The notes: generated by a model from the sequence alone, not told the origin. 64,000 bases of DNA from Qipengyuania nanhaisediminis (GCF_900115585.1 NZ_FOWZ01000001.1:682001-746000), one strand, 5' to 3'; shown: positions 53,907-64,000, numbered from the stretch's first letter. Numbers and translations are program-made.

Positions 53907-56737
53907 TGTGCTGCGTCCCAGCTCTTGCCGGTGCCGATTTCGACACCGAGAGGCACGTCGAGCGTAACGGCTGGCCGGGCCGCGCTGGACATCACTTCTT
54001 CGATCACCTCGGACGCCTTGGCGACATCGCCTTCAGGCAATTCGAAGACGAGTTCGTCATGCACCTGAAGCAGCATTTTGACCTTCTCCAATCCCGCGTC
54101 GGCCAAGGCATCTTCCATGCGGATCATCGCGCGTTTGATGATATCCGCGCTGGTCCCCTGGATCGGAGCGTTGATGGCCGCTCGCTCGCTTCCTTGCCGT
54201 TCCGCCTGGTTCTTTGAGCCGATCCGGGGAAACCACGTCTTGCGACCGAAAAGCGTTTCTGAATATCCTCGCTCCCGTACCGTCTCGAGGGTTTCCATGA
54301 TGTAACGTTGGATGCCCGGGAAACGCTGGAAATAGGTATCGATCATGTCCTGCGCTTCGTCGGGTTCGACGCCGAGGCGGCCGGCCAGCCCCCAGCGCGA
54401 AATGCCGTAAAGGATCGCGAAATTGATCGTCTTTGCCCGTGCGCGGGTGTCGCGCGTCACTTCACCGAACATCTCGGTTGCGGTGCGGGCGTGGATGTCT
54501 TCGCCATTGGCGAAAGCATCCTTGAGCGGACCGACATCGGCCATGTGCGCAGCAAGGCGAAGTTCGATCTGCGAATAGTCGGCGGCGAGCAGGACGTTGC
54601 CTTCCTCAGCCACGAAAGCTTCGCGGATCTGGCGGCCGATCGCCGTGCGGATCGGAATGTTCTGCAGGTTCGGATCGGTCGATGACAGGCGCCCGGTCTG
54701 CGCGCCGACCAGGCTATAGCTGGTATGGACGCGGCCGGTCTTCGGATTGATCGCTTCCTGAAGAGCATCGGTGTAGGTCGACTTGAGCTTGGTGAGCTGC
54801 CGCCATTCGAGCACCTTGTCGGCAATCTTGGCGCCTTCGCCCGACAGCCGCTCCAGCACCGACTGATCCGTCGAATACTGGCCGCTCTTGCCCTTTTTGC
54901 CGCCCTTGTATCCTAGGGTATCGAACAGCACGTCGCCCAGTTGCTTGGGACTGCCGACGGTAAACTCCTTGCCCGCAAGCTCGTGAATCTCGCCTTCCAG
55001 TCGCCCGGTTTCGGTCGCAAATTCCTGCGACAGTCCGGCGAGCCGCGCGCGGTCTACCTTGATACCGCGCTGTTCCATGCGCGCGACGACCGGCACGAGC
55101 GGGCGATCGACCCGCTCGTAAATCGCCGTGCCGCCCTCCTGCGGGAGGCGGCGCTTGAGGTGCTGGTAAAGGCGCCACGTTACATCGGCATCCTCGGCTG
55201 CATATTCGGTCGCCTTGTCGAGCGGAACCTCGCCGAAGGGGATCGCTTTCTTGCCCGTGCCGCAGACTTCCTTGAACGTGAGGCAGGTGTGCGAAAGGTG
55301 GCGATCCGCCAATTCGTCCATGCCGTGACCACCGCCGATCCCGTCGAGCCCGCGACCGGCATCGAGATCGAAGCTGATGACCATGGTATCTTCGACCGGC
55401 GATACGGCAACGTCGTATCGCGAAAGGACGTTGAGGTCGTATTTGCCGTTGTGCAGGACCTTGATGACCGCATCCGACGCGAGCAGGGGTCGCAGCGCGT
55501 CCAGCGCTTCGTCGAGACCGATCTGGTCTGGCTTCTCGGCAAACATATCCGATCCGCCATGGGCGAGCGGGATATAGCACGCCTCGTTCGGGCCGATCGC
55601 AAGGCTGATGCCGACGAGATCGGCGGCCATGCTGTCGAGCGCGCTGGTTTCCGTATCGACTGCCAGCAGGCGAGCCTTCTGGGCGCGGGCGATCCAGTCC
55701 TCGAGCCGGTCGAGCGACTGCACGCACTCATAGGTCGACCGGTCGACAGCAGGCATCTCGGGCAGCGGCTGGACGGAACCTTCGGGCGCCGACGCGGCTC
55801 CGGCAGTTTCCTGCTTGGCGGGATTGAGATCATTCGACTTGCCCGGGCTCCCGCTACCGGCTTCTAGGCGGCGCAAGAGGCTGGTGAAGCCGTGCTTTTC
55901 GAGGAAAGCGGCAAGCGGCTCGCTCGGCACGCCGTCGAGCTTCATGTCGTCAAGCTCGACTGGAAGACCGCAGTCTTCCTTAAGCGTCACAAGCACGCGG
56001 CTGAGTTCGGCATCCTCGCGATGCTCGATCAGGCGTTCCTTGAGCTTGCTTTTCTTCATGTCTTCGGCAGCATCGAGCGCGGACGTCAGGTCGCCGTGTT
56101 CGGCGATCAGCTTGCTGGCGGTCTTGGGGCCGACCCCGAAGATGCCAGGGATGTTGTCGACCGAGTCACCCATCAACGCGAGGACATCGCCGACCTTCTC
56201 GGGGCGAACGCCGAACTTCTCCTCGACTTCCTCGATATAGATGCGGGCGTTCTTCATCGTATCGAGCATGTCGATCCTCGCCCCGTTTTCTTCGCCGACA
56301 AGCTGCATGAGGTCCTTGTCGGAGGAAACGATGGTGACGTCCCACCCCTGGGCCTGCGCGGCGCGGGCGTAGGAAGCGATCATGTCGTCCGCCTCGACAT
56401 CCGGTTCTTCGATGCAGGGCAAGGAGAACGCACGGGTCGCATCGCGGATCAGCGGGAATTGCGGAACGAGGTCTTCCGGCGGATCGGGCCGGTTGGCCTT
56501 GTACTGGTCGTAAATTTCGTTGCGGAAGGAATGACTCGACTTGTCGAGCACCACCGCAAGGTGGGTGGGGCCGTCTGCCTTGTCGAGATCTTCGGCCAGC
56601 TTCCACAGCATGGTCGTGTAGCCGTAAACTGCGCCGACCGGGGTGCCTTCCGGATCGGTCAGGGGAGGCAAGCGGTGGTACGCCCTGAATATGTAGGCGG
56701 ATCCGTCGACAAGATAGAGGTGGTTTTTATCGGCCAT
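53903..56737 (-). CDS. polA: DNA polymerase I
   Basis: 944 residues. The N-terminal 5'-3' exonuclease has LYLVDGSAYIFRAYH and GVGPKTASKLIAEHGDL. The 3'-5' proofreading domain keeps its acidic motif (LAVDTETSALDSM), so it is probably active. The polymerase domain includes LLAADYSQIELRLAAHM (motif A), RAKTINFAILYGIS (motif B) and LLQVHDELVFELP (motif C). The ATG at 56735-56737 (ADKNHLYLVDG) gives the normal length; the in-frame extension upstream has no family sequence. It heads the polA-kinase-mscS operon. Confidence 0.95.
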   Translation of the reverse strand: MADKNHLYLVDGSAYIFRAYHRLPPLTDPEGTPVGAVYGYTTMLWKLAEDLDKADGPTHLAVVLDKSSHSFRNEIYDQYKANRPDPPEDLVPQFPLIRDATRAFSLPCIEEPDVEADDMIASYARAAQAQGWDVTIVSSDKDLMQLVGEENGARIDMLDTMKNARIYIEEVEEKFGVRPEKVGDVLALMGDSVDNIPGIFGVGPKTASKLIAEHGDLTSALDAAEDMKKSKLKERLIEHREDAELSRVLVTLKEDCGLPVELDDMKLDGVPSEPLAAFLEKHGFTSLLRRLEAGSGSPGKSNDLNPAKQETAGAASAPEGSVQPLPEMPAVDRSTYECVQSLDRLEDWIARAQKARLLAVDTETSALDSMAADLVGISLAIGPNEACYIPLAHGGSDMFAEKPDQIGLDEALDALRPLLASDAVIKVLHNGKYDLNVLSRYDVAVSPVEDTMVISFDLDAGRGLDGIGGGHGMDELADRHLSHTCLTFKEVCGTGKKAIPFGEVPLDKATEYAAEDADVTWRLYQHLKRRLPQEGGTAIYERVDRPLVPVVARMEQRGIKVDRARLAGLSQEFATETGRLEGEIHELAGKEFTVGSPKQLGDVLFDTLGYKGGKKGKSGQYSTDQSVLERLSGEGAKIADKVLEWRQLTKLKSTYTDALQEAINPKTGRVHTSYSLVGAQTGRLSSTDPNLQNIPIRTAIGRQIREAFVAEEGNVLLAADYSQIELRLAAHMADVGPLKDAFANGEDIHARTATEMFGEVTRDTRARAKTINFAILYGISRWGLAGRLGVEPDEAQDMIDTYFQRFPGIQRYIMETLETVRERGYSETLFGRKTWFPRIGSKNQAERQGSERAAINAPIQGTSADIIKRAMIRMEDALADAGLEKVKMLLQVHDELVFELPEGDVAKASEVIEEVMSSAARPAVTLDVPLGVEIGTGKSWDAAH

Positions 56738-56980
56738 TGCAACGGTGACTAGCAGCGAGTCGACACTTTGGGGAGCGCAAAGCACACGAAAAAATGTGGC
56801 CGGGAAGTGGCGGAAATCCGGCAAATCGATGGCAAATCGGGCATGAATGTGGCGAATTCGCTTGCAGCGCCACAATCCCGCCATTATTTAGACACTGTGA
56901 GGCCCGAATTCGGACCTTGCGTCGGGGGACGGAATACCGATTCCCCGGCCCATAAACTCGCTGTTTAAGGAATTATCTTT

Positions 56981-57232
56981 ATGCGTAAGATCGCTCTTTT
57001 CGCTGCTGCTTCGGCTGCTGCTCTCTCGCTCGCTGCTTGCTCGGAAGCTACCGAAGACGCAGCTGCTGACACCGCTGACTCGGCTGCTGCAGACGCAGAA
57101 GCAAACATGGAAGCCGCTGGCGAATCCATGGAAGCAGCTGGTGAAGAAGTTGCTGCTGAAGCTGACGCAGCTGCTGCTGAAGTCGAAGCTGAAGTCGAAG
57201 GCGAAACCGAAGCTGAAGCTGCTGCTGACTAA
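56981..57232 (+). CDS. Small alanine/glutamate-rich lipoprotein
   Basis: 83 residues. A lipoprotein signal ends LSLAAC (Cys20). The mature part is almost only Ala, Glu, Asp and a few Met, Gly and Val, arranged as in a long amphipathic helix, recalling entericidin- or Lpp-like envelope lipoproteins. Codon use is striking: alanine is mainly GCT and GCA and glutamate GAA, unlike the GCC/GCG and GAG habit of the neighbours. AAGGAATTATCTTT precedes the ATG, and a strong terminator follows. The 243-base upstream region is AT-richer and probably holds its promoter. The role is unknown. Confidence 0.82.
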   Translation: MRKIALFAAASAAALSLAACSEATEDAAADTADSAAADAEANMEAAGESMEAAGEEVAAEADAAAAEVEAEVEGETEAEAAAD

Positions 57233-57267
57233 TCCAGCACGCTTCGCCGGTTAACCGACGAAACAAG

Positions 57268-57299
57268 AAGGGCGGTGCCGCAAGGCGCCGCCCTTTTTC
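57268..57299 (+). terminator. Rho-independent terminator of the small lipoprotein gene
   Basis: AAGGGCGGTGCC (57268-57279) and GGCGCCGCCCTT (57284-57295) pair over 12 bp with one G-U pair around a GCAA tetraloop, followed by TTTC. It lies 36 bases after the stop and faces the convergent beta-lactamase-like gene. Confidence 0.9.
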
Positions 57300-57332
57300 G
57301 TGTCCGCTCGCTTTTCGATGCCCGTGAGGGGA

Positions 57333-58361
57333 TTAGCCGCCGTTGTGTTCCGCGTTGGTCCACACGCGCTTGCGCTGGCCGCTCTGGGCGGAATACCCAT
57401 CGTGCAGGGCGCGGGCGATCTGTGCGATCTTCGCTTCGCGATTGAGGCGCGAGCCCTGGCCGGTCACATAGATGGCGACCGCGACGGCGCGTCCATCCGG
57501 GGTCTCGAGAATGCCGACGTCGCTCGAAGTGTTGTTCAGCGAACCCGTCTTGTGGCTTACCTTCACGCTGGCGGGCATGAGGGCCGGAATACGGCGCTTC
57601 CCTGTCCGCGTACGGCTCATAGCGCCCAGTAGAACGCGACGGCTTTCTGACGACAGGTACTTGCCCTGGTAGAGGCCGGTCAGGAGTTCGAGCATCGCCT
57701 TGGGGGTCGCGGCATCGCGCGGGTCGATATGCTGGGCCGGGTCATATTCGCCATCGTCGCGCACGAGGGTGGCGATGTCCCGATCGATGCTGAATTCATC
57801 GATACCCTGCCTGCGCATCCAGTCATTGACCGCCTCAGGTCCGCCCACAACACGCAGCAGCGCGTCGGTTGCCGGGTTGCTGGAACGGGTGATCATGATT
57901 TCGATCAGGTCGATCGCCTTCATGTACTGGCCTTCGTAGACCGGTGCACGGGGGCTGGAGAATTTCGCGGAGCGGCGCGGAAGCAGCAGCGGAAACTCGC
58001 TGGTCAGGCTCCATTTGCCCTTCTCGACGCCTTCGAGGAACGTCGCCGCCACGGCGATCTTGCTGGTACTCGCCATCGGGAAAAGCTGGTCGCCCAGGAC
58101 CGAAACCGTCTTGCCGGTCGACAAGTCGACTGCGGCAACACCAATACGGCCCTTCGAACCATCGGCGAGTTCCGCAATGGTCTGCTCGAGCGCGTTTTCG
58201 TAAATTGCCTCGAACGTCTGCGGCGCGCGCTCTTGCGTGCCGAGCATCTGGTCGAACTGCGCCTGGTAGGTGGTGGTTTGCGCATTTGCGCCAGTTGCCG
58301 CACCGACTGCCAGAGCCGCCGTAACAAGTATCTTGCCTAGTTTCCTCATCCGCATGTCCAT
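57333..58361 (-). CDS. Class A beta-lactamase-like serine hydrolase, exported
   Basis: 342 residues. A signal peptide ends around GANAQ. The catalytic set of penicillin-recognising enzymes is present: Ser98-x-x-Lys101 (STSK), the SxN motif in TRSSNPATDALL and HKTGS. The omega loop reads DDGEYDPAQHIDPRDAATPKAM; the downstream PRDAATPKAM aligns with class A enzymes, but the usual E-x-x-x-N is not in register. It may be a genuine beta-lactamase or a related peptidoglycan-active hydrolase. An in-frame ATG two codons later is also possible as start. Confidence 0.82.
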   Translation of the reverse strand: MDMRMRKLGKILVTAALAVGAATGANAQTTTYQAQFDQMLGTQERAPQTFEAIYENALEQTIAELADGSKGRIGVAAVDLSTGKTVSVLGDQLFPMASTSKIAVAATFLEGVEKGKWSLTSEFPLLLPRRSAKFSSPRAPVYEGQYMKAIDLIEIMITRSSNPATDALLRVVGGPEAVNDWMRRQGIDEFSIDRDIATLVRDDGEYDPAQHIDPRDAATPKAMLELLTGLYQGKYLSSESRRVLLGAMSRTRTGKRRIPALMPASVKVSHKTGSLNNTSSDVGILETPDGRAVAVAIYVTGQGSRLNREAKIAQIARALHDGYSAQSGQRKRVWTNAEHNGG

Positions 58362-58417
58362 CTGTGTAGCAAGTCCTTGGTTAGGCGTTGCTTAACGAAA
58401 CCTGCGGCCGAAACGCA

Positions 58418-58452
58418 AGCGCCCGCGCGACAGAATGTGTCGCGCGGGCGCT
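58418..58452. terminator. Long perfect hairpin downstream of the host-attachment-family gene
   Basis: AGCGCCCGCGCGACA (58418-58432) and its exact 15-base complement (58438-58452) enclose a 5-nt loop. It lies 30 bases after the stop of the reverse-strand host-attachment-family gene. The following TTGCGTTT is only a weak T tract, so it may be a terminator or a stabilising 3' hairpin. Confidence 0.55.
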
Positions 58453-58481
58453 CGTTGCTTTCGATCGGGTGGTTCTCGACG

Positions 58482-58889
58482 TTATGAAGCCGCAATAACC
58501 TTCTCGATCTGCTCGGTCGTTTCGCCGGTCACGGTCTTGTTGATTTCGCCGACCAGGCGCTTTTCGAGTTCGCTGTGATAGTGGCGTCGCATTTCGCCCA
58601 GCGTCTTGGGATCGGCAATCACCAGCACGTCGGTGATCTCTCCGGAAATCGCCTTGGCATTGAGCCATTCCGCTGCGGCTGCGCCATGGGCCAGTTCATT
58701 GAGATCGGTAGCGCCGGTGCGCTGGCCCATATCGTCCTGGTGGCGCACTCCCGCGCTGAAATTGCTCGGGTTCAGGTTCGGTTTCGAGGCGTCGCCGAGC
58801 TTGGGCTCGAACGGCTTGCCGGTGTTCCTCATGATCGTGAAGCTTTCGCCGTCTACGATTGCGACATGCGCCTTGTGGGGCACTTTCAT
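58482..58889 (-). CDS. Host attachment family protein (PF10116-like)
   Basis: 135 residues. VAIVDGESFTIMRNTG, LNELAHGAAAAEWLN, VLVIADPKTLGEMRRHYHSELEKRLVGEINKTVTG match the family first named for Agrobacterium attachment to plant cells and related to the bacterial eRF1-like/archaeal ribosomal release-factor middle domain. There is no secretion signal, so the old name may mislead; a cytoplasmic role is more likely. AGGAG lies seven bases before the ATG. Confidence 0.85.
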   Translation of the reverse strand: MKVPHKAHVAIVDGESFTIMRNTGKPFEPKLGDASKPNLNPSNFSAGVRHQDDMGQRTGATDLNELAHGAAAAEWLNAKAISGEITDVLVIADPKTLGEMRRHYHSELEKRLVGEINKTVTGETTEQIEKVIAAS

Positions 58890-59095
58890 CGGTTTCTCCT
58901 CGGATGCTTTTTAGGTTCCCTCCCTACCAACGAGCCAGCGTCCGATTTGGTCCGCCAAGCACCGATCATTTGCGCACTTCGCCGGACTGCCGACGATGAT
59001 CGACCAGCGACTTGTGCCCGCGGCCTTTGCGCTTGACCCGCCCGGCGCGGTCGGGACTATGCGCGCCAAGGGTTTGGGATTCGCAGAGGACTGAC

Positions 59096-61288
59096 ATGAA
59101 AACGACACTTCGCACCATGGTTGCGGGCATGCTGCTCACGACTTCGCACGCAGCACTGGCGCAGGAAGTGCCGATCGTTCTGCCCGGTGCGCCGGGCGAA
59201 GCACCGCGCGTAATCGACCGTGAAGAAGCGATTGCGCTTGCAGATATCTCCTACTCGCCTGGCGATGTCGTGTTCATGCAGGGCATGATCACCCACCACC
59301 GGCAAGCGGTCCAGATGGCGGAACTTGCACCGGATCGCACCAGCAACGATGCGGTGAGCAAGATCGCCGCCGGTATCCTCGCCACGCAGAAGGACGAAAT
59401 CGCCTTCATGACCGAGTGGCTGGAAGCGCGCGGCGAAGCGGTTGCGATGGACCATTCCATGCACGCAGGTCACGCGGGCCATTCGATCATGAAGGGCATG
59501 GCGACGCCTGCTCAAATGGCTGAACTCGCGGCATCCAGCGGAACGGATTTCGACCGCCAGTTCCTGCGCCTGATGATCGAGCATCACAAGGGCGCGCTCA
59601 CCATGGTCAAGACCCTGCATGAGGCCCCGGGCAGCGCCTACGAGCCAGTGATGTTCGAGTTCACCAATGACGTGGTCAGCGACCAGCAGGCCGAGATCGA
59701 CCGTATGAACGCGCTGCTCGCCCAGCTGTCCAGCGATCCGCGAGCGACACTGACCGCCGGCCTGCGCGACGCGGGCGAGGCAATCTCCGGCCTGCGCCTC
59801 GTTGCGGCCCAGCCCAAGCCCGCGGGTTTCTTCGACCCCAAGAATCCGGCGCAATTGCAGCCGCTGATCGAAAAGGACGATGACGAGAAGAAGGCCAAGA
59901 AGGACGGCGACGAGGAAGAGGATGAGCCCCAGTTCGGCAAGCGCGGCTCGCTGCTGGACTTCGCCAATACCGACATGGCCTTCTCAGGCGACCTCCTGGT
60001 GGCAGGCAGCTATCACGGCTTCAACGCTTACCGACTTGGCGATGACGGCGTGCCCCAGCTTGTCAGTTCCACGGTTTGCCCTGGTGGGCAGGGTGACGTT
60101 TCCATCGTCGGCGATCTTCTGGTCATGAGCGTTCAGGACAGCCGCGCCCGCGTCGATTGCGGCCTCCAGGGTGTCGATGGAAAAGTAAGCGAAGACCGTT
60201 TCCGCGGTATCCGCATCTTCGACATTTCGGACATCACGCGGCCCCGCCAGGTCGGGCTGGTCCAGACTTGTCGCGGCAGTCACACACATTCGATCGTCTC
60301 TGCGGATGACGAGACAATCGTCCTCTACAATTCGGGCACATCCTATGTCCGTGATGACGAGGAGCTGGCCGGATGCTTCGATACCGCCGGTGACGAGACC
60401 GCTCTGTTCAGCATCGACGTGATCGAAATCCCGGTCGCCAATCCTTCGGCGGCCCGCATCGTCGATAGCCCGCGCGTCTTCGCGACCGATGGGCAAATTG
60501 CTGGCCTGTGGCGTGGCGGCAATCACGGCGAAGGCACGCAGGAAACGAATGTGACCAACCAGTGTCACGACATTACGGTGTTCCCGGCCAAGAATCTCGC
60601 CGCCGGTGCCTGCTCGGGCAATGGCATCATCATGGACATTTCCGATCCGCGTAAACCGGTCCGGATCGCCGACGTCACCGACAAGGGCTTCGCTTATTGG
60701 CACTCCGCCACTTTCAGCAATGATGGCACCACGGTCCTCTTCACCGACGAGTGGGGCGGGGGCGGCCGTCCGCGCTGCCAGGCAGGCGATCCGATGGATT
60801 GGGGCGCCAACGCATTCTATGCACTTGAGGACAGCAAGCTGGAATATCGCGGCACCTACAAACTGCCCGCACCGCAGAGCGACAAGGAAAATTGCGTCGC
60901 GCACAACGGCTCGATCATTCCGGTCCCGGGCCGCGATATTTTCGTGCAGGCCTGGTACCAGGGCGGCATTTCGGTGATCGATTTCACCGATGCGGCGAAC
61001 CCGTTCGAGATCGCTTATTTCGACCGCGGACCGATCGACGAGGACCAGTTGGTCACCGGCGGTTACTGGTCGGCCTACTGGTATAAAGGACGTATCTACG
61101 CGACCGAAATTACCCGCGGGCTCGACATCTTCGCGCTCGAGCCGAGCGAGTTCCTCACGGCAGAGGAGATCGCGGCGGCGGAAGCGGCGCAGTTCGAGGG
61201 CGAACTGTTCAACCCGCAAACGCAGACTCAGGTCACCTGGCCCGACGAGGTGGTCCGGGCAGCAGAGGAGAGCCGCAAGGGGGGCTGA
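59096..61288 (+). CDS. Exported DUF305-LVIVD fusion protein
   Basis: 730 residues. A signal peptide ends at ALA-QEV. Residues 40-250 are two DUF305 halves, each with a double His (MITHHRQAVQMA, His67-68; MIEHHKGALTMV, His163-164), separated by a His/Met-rich segment MDHSMHAGHAGHS. An acidic/lysine linker (about 265-285, DDDEKKAKKDGDEEEDE) leads to a C-terminal beta-propeller with LVIVD-type repeats (RGIRIFDISDITRPRQVGLVQTC, IIMDISDPRKPVRIADV, ISVIDFTDAANPFEIAYF). A metal, perhaps copper, binding role in the periplasm is inferred. AGGA sits six bases before the ATG at 59096. Confidence 0.88.
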   Translation: MKTTLRTMVAGMLLTTSHAALAQEVPIVLPGAPGEAPRVIDREEAIALADISYSPGDVVFMQGMITHHRQAVQMAELAPDRTSNDAVSKIAAGILATQKDEIAFMTEWLEARGEAVAMDHSMHAGHAGHSIMKGMATPAQMAELAASSGTDFDRQFLRLMIEHHKGALTMVKTLHEAPGSAYEPVMFEFTNDVVSDQQAEIDRMNALLAQLSSDPRATLTAGLRDAGEAISGLRLVAAQPKPAGFFDPKNPAQLQPLIEKDDDEKKAKKDGDEEEDEPQFGKRGSLLDFANTDMAFSGDLLVAGSYHGFNAYRLGDDGVPQLVSSTVCPGGQGDVSIVGDLLVMSVQDSRARVDCGLQGVDGKVSEDRFRGIRIFDISDITRPRQVGLVQTCRGSHTHSIVSADDETIVLYNSGTSYVRDDEELAGCFDTAGDETALFSIDVIEIPVANPSAARIVDSPRVFATDGQIAGLWRGGNHGEGTQETNVTNQCHDITVFPAKNLAAGACSGNGIIMDISDPRKPVRIADVTDKGFAYWHSATFSNDGTTVLFTDEWGGGGRPRCQAGDPMDWGANAFYALEDSKLEYRGTYKLPAPQSDKENCVAHNGSIIPVPGRDIFVQAWYQGGISVIDFTDAANPFEIAYFDRGPIDEDQLVTGGYWSAYWYKGRIYATEITRGLDIFALEPSEFLTAEEIAAAEAAQFEGELFNPQTQTQVTWPDEVVRAAEESRKGG

Positions 61289-61366
61289 TCGCCCCCAGAA
61301 GCGGAACAATCGCGGAGCGCCGAGGTATAGACCCCGAGCCATTTTTGAGGCTGTGGGGGAATATCT

Positions 61367-62392
61367 TTGAAAAATCTGAGCCTTGCCGGGAAAGCAATCC
61401 TCGCATTTCTCGCGCTTTTCCTGATCCTGTCGCTGGTGTCGCTTTACGATACCAACCGCGGCGCTGTCCGCATGCTCGACTTCCTGCGTGAGCCGATGAT
61501 GATGCTCGCCGGAATCTTGGGGATTGCTGCGATATTCGTTGCGCGGCCCCGATGGATCACGGCCTTGGTGCTGGCTTTCCTGACCATCGGCATCAACCTG
61601 TGGCGGCTCTGGCCTTACACGTTCCTCGCCTCGCCGCAGGTCGCTCTGCCGGACGAGGTAGACGGGATGAGCTGTGCCCGTGTGCTCGCCTTCAATGTGC
61701 TGCAATCGAACGATCAGTATGATCGCACGGCGCAACTGATCGATAGCGTCGACCCCGACATTCTCCTGCTGATGGAGACGAACGAGAAGTGGGTCGAAGA
61801 GCTTGCCCCGCAGCTGTCGCGCTATTCCTATCGCCTGGATATGCCGCTGGAGAATAAATACGGGATGGCATTCGCCACGAGGTTGCGGACCGATCGGGCC
61901 GAAATGGTGGCGAACACCAGTTCGAACACACCAACGCTCTACGCAACGCTTCGCATGGGCGACGGCGCGCGCTTCGAAGTGATCGGTCTGCATCCCAGGC
62001 CCCCGTTGCCGGGTGAATCTACCGCAACGCGCGATGCGAATATCGCCAGGGCGGGCGCGAAGACACCGGACGAGCTTGAGAATGTGTTGGCCATTGGTGA
62101 TTCCAACGACGTGCCGTGGTCGGATACGACATCGCGCTTCGCCCGCGAGGGCGGCTATTTCGACCCTCGCGCCGGGCGCGGCAGCTACCCGACTTTCCCG
62201 GCCGACTATTCCTTCGTCGGTTGGCCGCTCGACCAGATCTTCGTGAAGAACGGCGTGAAGGTCGAAGAGCTGGAGATCGGCGAGGACGTGGGTTCCGATC
62301 ACTTGCCGCTCATCGCCAAGGTCTGCGTCGACCCGAATTCGGCGGACGCCGATATCGAAGGAGCAACTGCCGCTGAGGCTGCCGAGAGCTGA
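61367..62392 (+). CDS. Membrane-anchored endonuclease/exonuclease/phosphatase family protein
   Basis: 341 residues. Three N-terminal membrane helices (about 7-26, 42-60, 62-80) precede a catalytic domain with VLAFNVLQSNDQYD (Asn), ILLLMETNEKW (Glu), IGLHPRPPLPG (His), VLAIGDSNDVPWS (Asp, Asn) and DVGSDHLPLIAKV (Asp, His), the metal-dependent set of the family. The domain probably faces the periplasm and may cut DNA or a phosphoester. The start is TTG at 61367, behind GGGGGA. It is 78 bases downstream of the DUF305 gene and may be cotranscribed. Confidence 0.88.
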   Translation: MKNLSLAGKAILAFLALFLILSLVSLYDTNRGAVRMLDFLREPMMMLAGILGIAAIFVARPRWITALVLAFLTIGINLWRLWPYTFLASPQVALPDEVDGMSCARVLAFNVLQSNDQYDRTAQLIDSVDPDILLLMETNEKWVEELAPQLSRYSYRLDMPLENKYGMAFATRLRTDRAEMVANTSSNTPTLYATLRMGDGARFEVIGLHPRPPLPGESTATRDANIARAGAKTPDELENVLAIGDSNDVPWSDTTSRFAREGGYFDPRAGRGSYPTFPADYSFVGWPLDQIFVKNGVKVEELEIGEDVGSDHLPLIAKVCVDPNSADADIEGATAAEAAES

Positions 62393-62433
62393 TAGCCCCC
62401 GGTCGCCGGGGTCTAAGGCACGAACAAAAGAAA

Positions 62434-62464
62434 AAGGCCCGGCAGGATCGCTCCCGCCGGGCCT
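62434..62464 (-). terminator. Rho-independent terminator of groEL
   Basis: AGGCCCGGC (62435-62443) pairs with GCCGGGCCT (62456-62464). On the reverse strand the stem is followed by TTTTTCTTTTG, a strong T tract, 30 bases after the groEL stop. It can also stop the convergent nuclease-family transcript. Confidence 0.88.
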
Positions 62465-62494
62465 CTTCTTAGCCTGTCGGCTGGTCGGTTAGGC

Positions 62495-64000
<1,506 letters not shown>

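Overview
The window is a gene-dense, GC-rich stretch of bacterial chromosome with no rRNA, tRNA, CRISPR array, insertion sequence or prophage that I can see. Its gene content points to an alphaproteobacterium of the order Sphingomonadales, probably the Erythrobacteraceae. The evidence is a Sphingomonas-type serine palmitoyltransferase beside a dedicated acyl carrier protein, the alphaproteobacterial cell-cycle regulators DivK and CtrA, a DksA with a degenerate zinc finger, an HWE-type histidine kinase, and the prmC/DUF4167 pair. The family assignment is inference; the gene calls rest on motifs read from the translations.

Layout. 1-2.4 kb: the end of a fatty-acid-hydroxylase-type gene, an OsmC protein, and the sphingolipid pair spt-acp. 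2.5-6.5 kb: divK, diverging from a compact forward operon (DUF3572, HAD phosphatase, RidA, glycerophosphodiesterase, FemAB-like acyltransferase), then a Sel1-like gene. 6.8-9.7 kb: dksA, a PilZ protein, an orphan solute-binding lipoprotein and a DUF4112 protein. 9.8-12.5 kb: kynA-kynB-kynU, which converts tryptophan to anthranilate. 12.4-13.7 kb: an AT-richer PAP2-family membrane gene that may be acquired. 13.7-19.2 kb: S41 peptidase, HNH nuclease, gluQ, cobalamin adenosyltransferase, 3-hydroxyacyl-CoA dehydrogenase and small membrane or hydrophilic proteins. 19.2-29.9 kb: mutS, maeB, an aminotransferase, an outer-membrane barrel, an SDR, an aldehyde dehydrogenase, trmB and a glycosyltransferase.

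29.9-33.1 kb: the reverse-strand block lptB-rpoN-ctrA, with three GTTAAC sites and a GANTC site in front of ctrA. 33.3-44.1 kb: pmbA, a BON-MscS channel, ppa, hisS-prfA-prmC, DUF4167, lnt and metK. 44.2-48.8 kb: a GbsR/MarR-type regulator and a membrane gene that carry matching 20-bp operators, then the CoA-transferase operon scoA-phosphatase-scoB-caiB. 48.8-49.2 kb is the longest gene-free stretch and ends a candidate small RNA at a strong terminator. 49.2-56.7 kb: a Cdc48/VAT-type double AAA ATPase, then polA-histidine kinase-mscS on the reverse strand. 57-64 kb: an alanine-rich lipoprotein, a class A beta-lactamase-like protein, a host-attachment-family protein, a DUF305-LVIVD fusion, a membrane-anchored endonuclease/exonuclease/phosphatase-family protein, and groEL, which runs off the right edge.

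Most of the window is ordinary core chromosome. The observations that most deserve checking are the two-operator regulatory circuit, the candidate small RNA upstream of the Cdc48 gene, the DUF3572 gene with no standard start codon, and the leader ORF in front of DUF4167.
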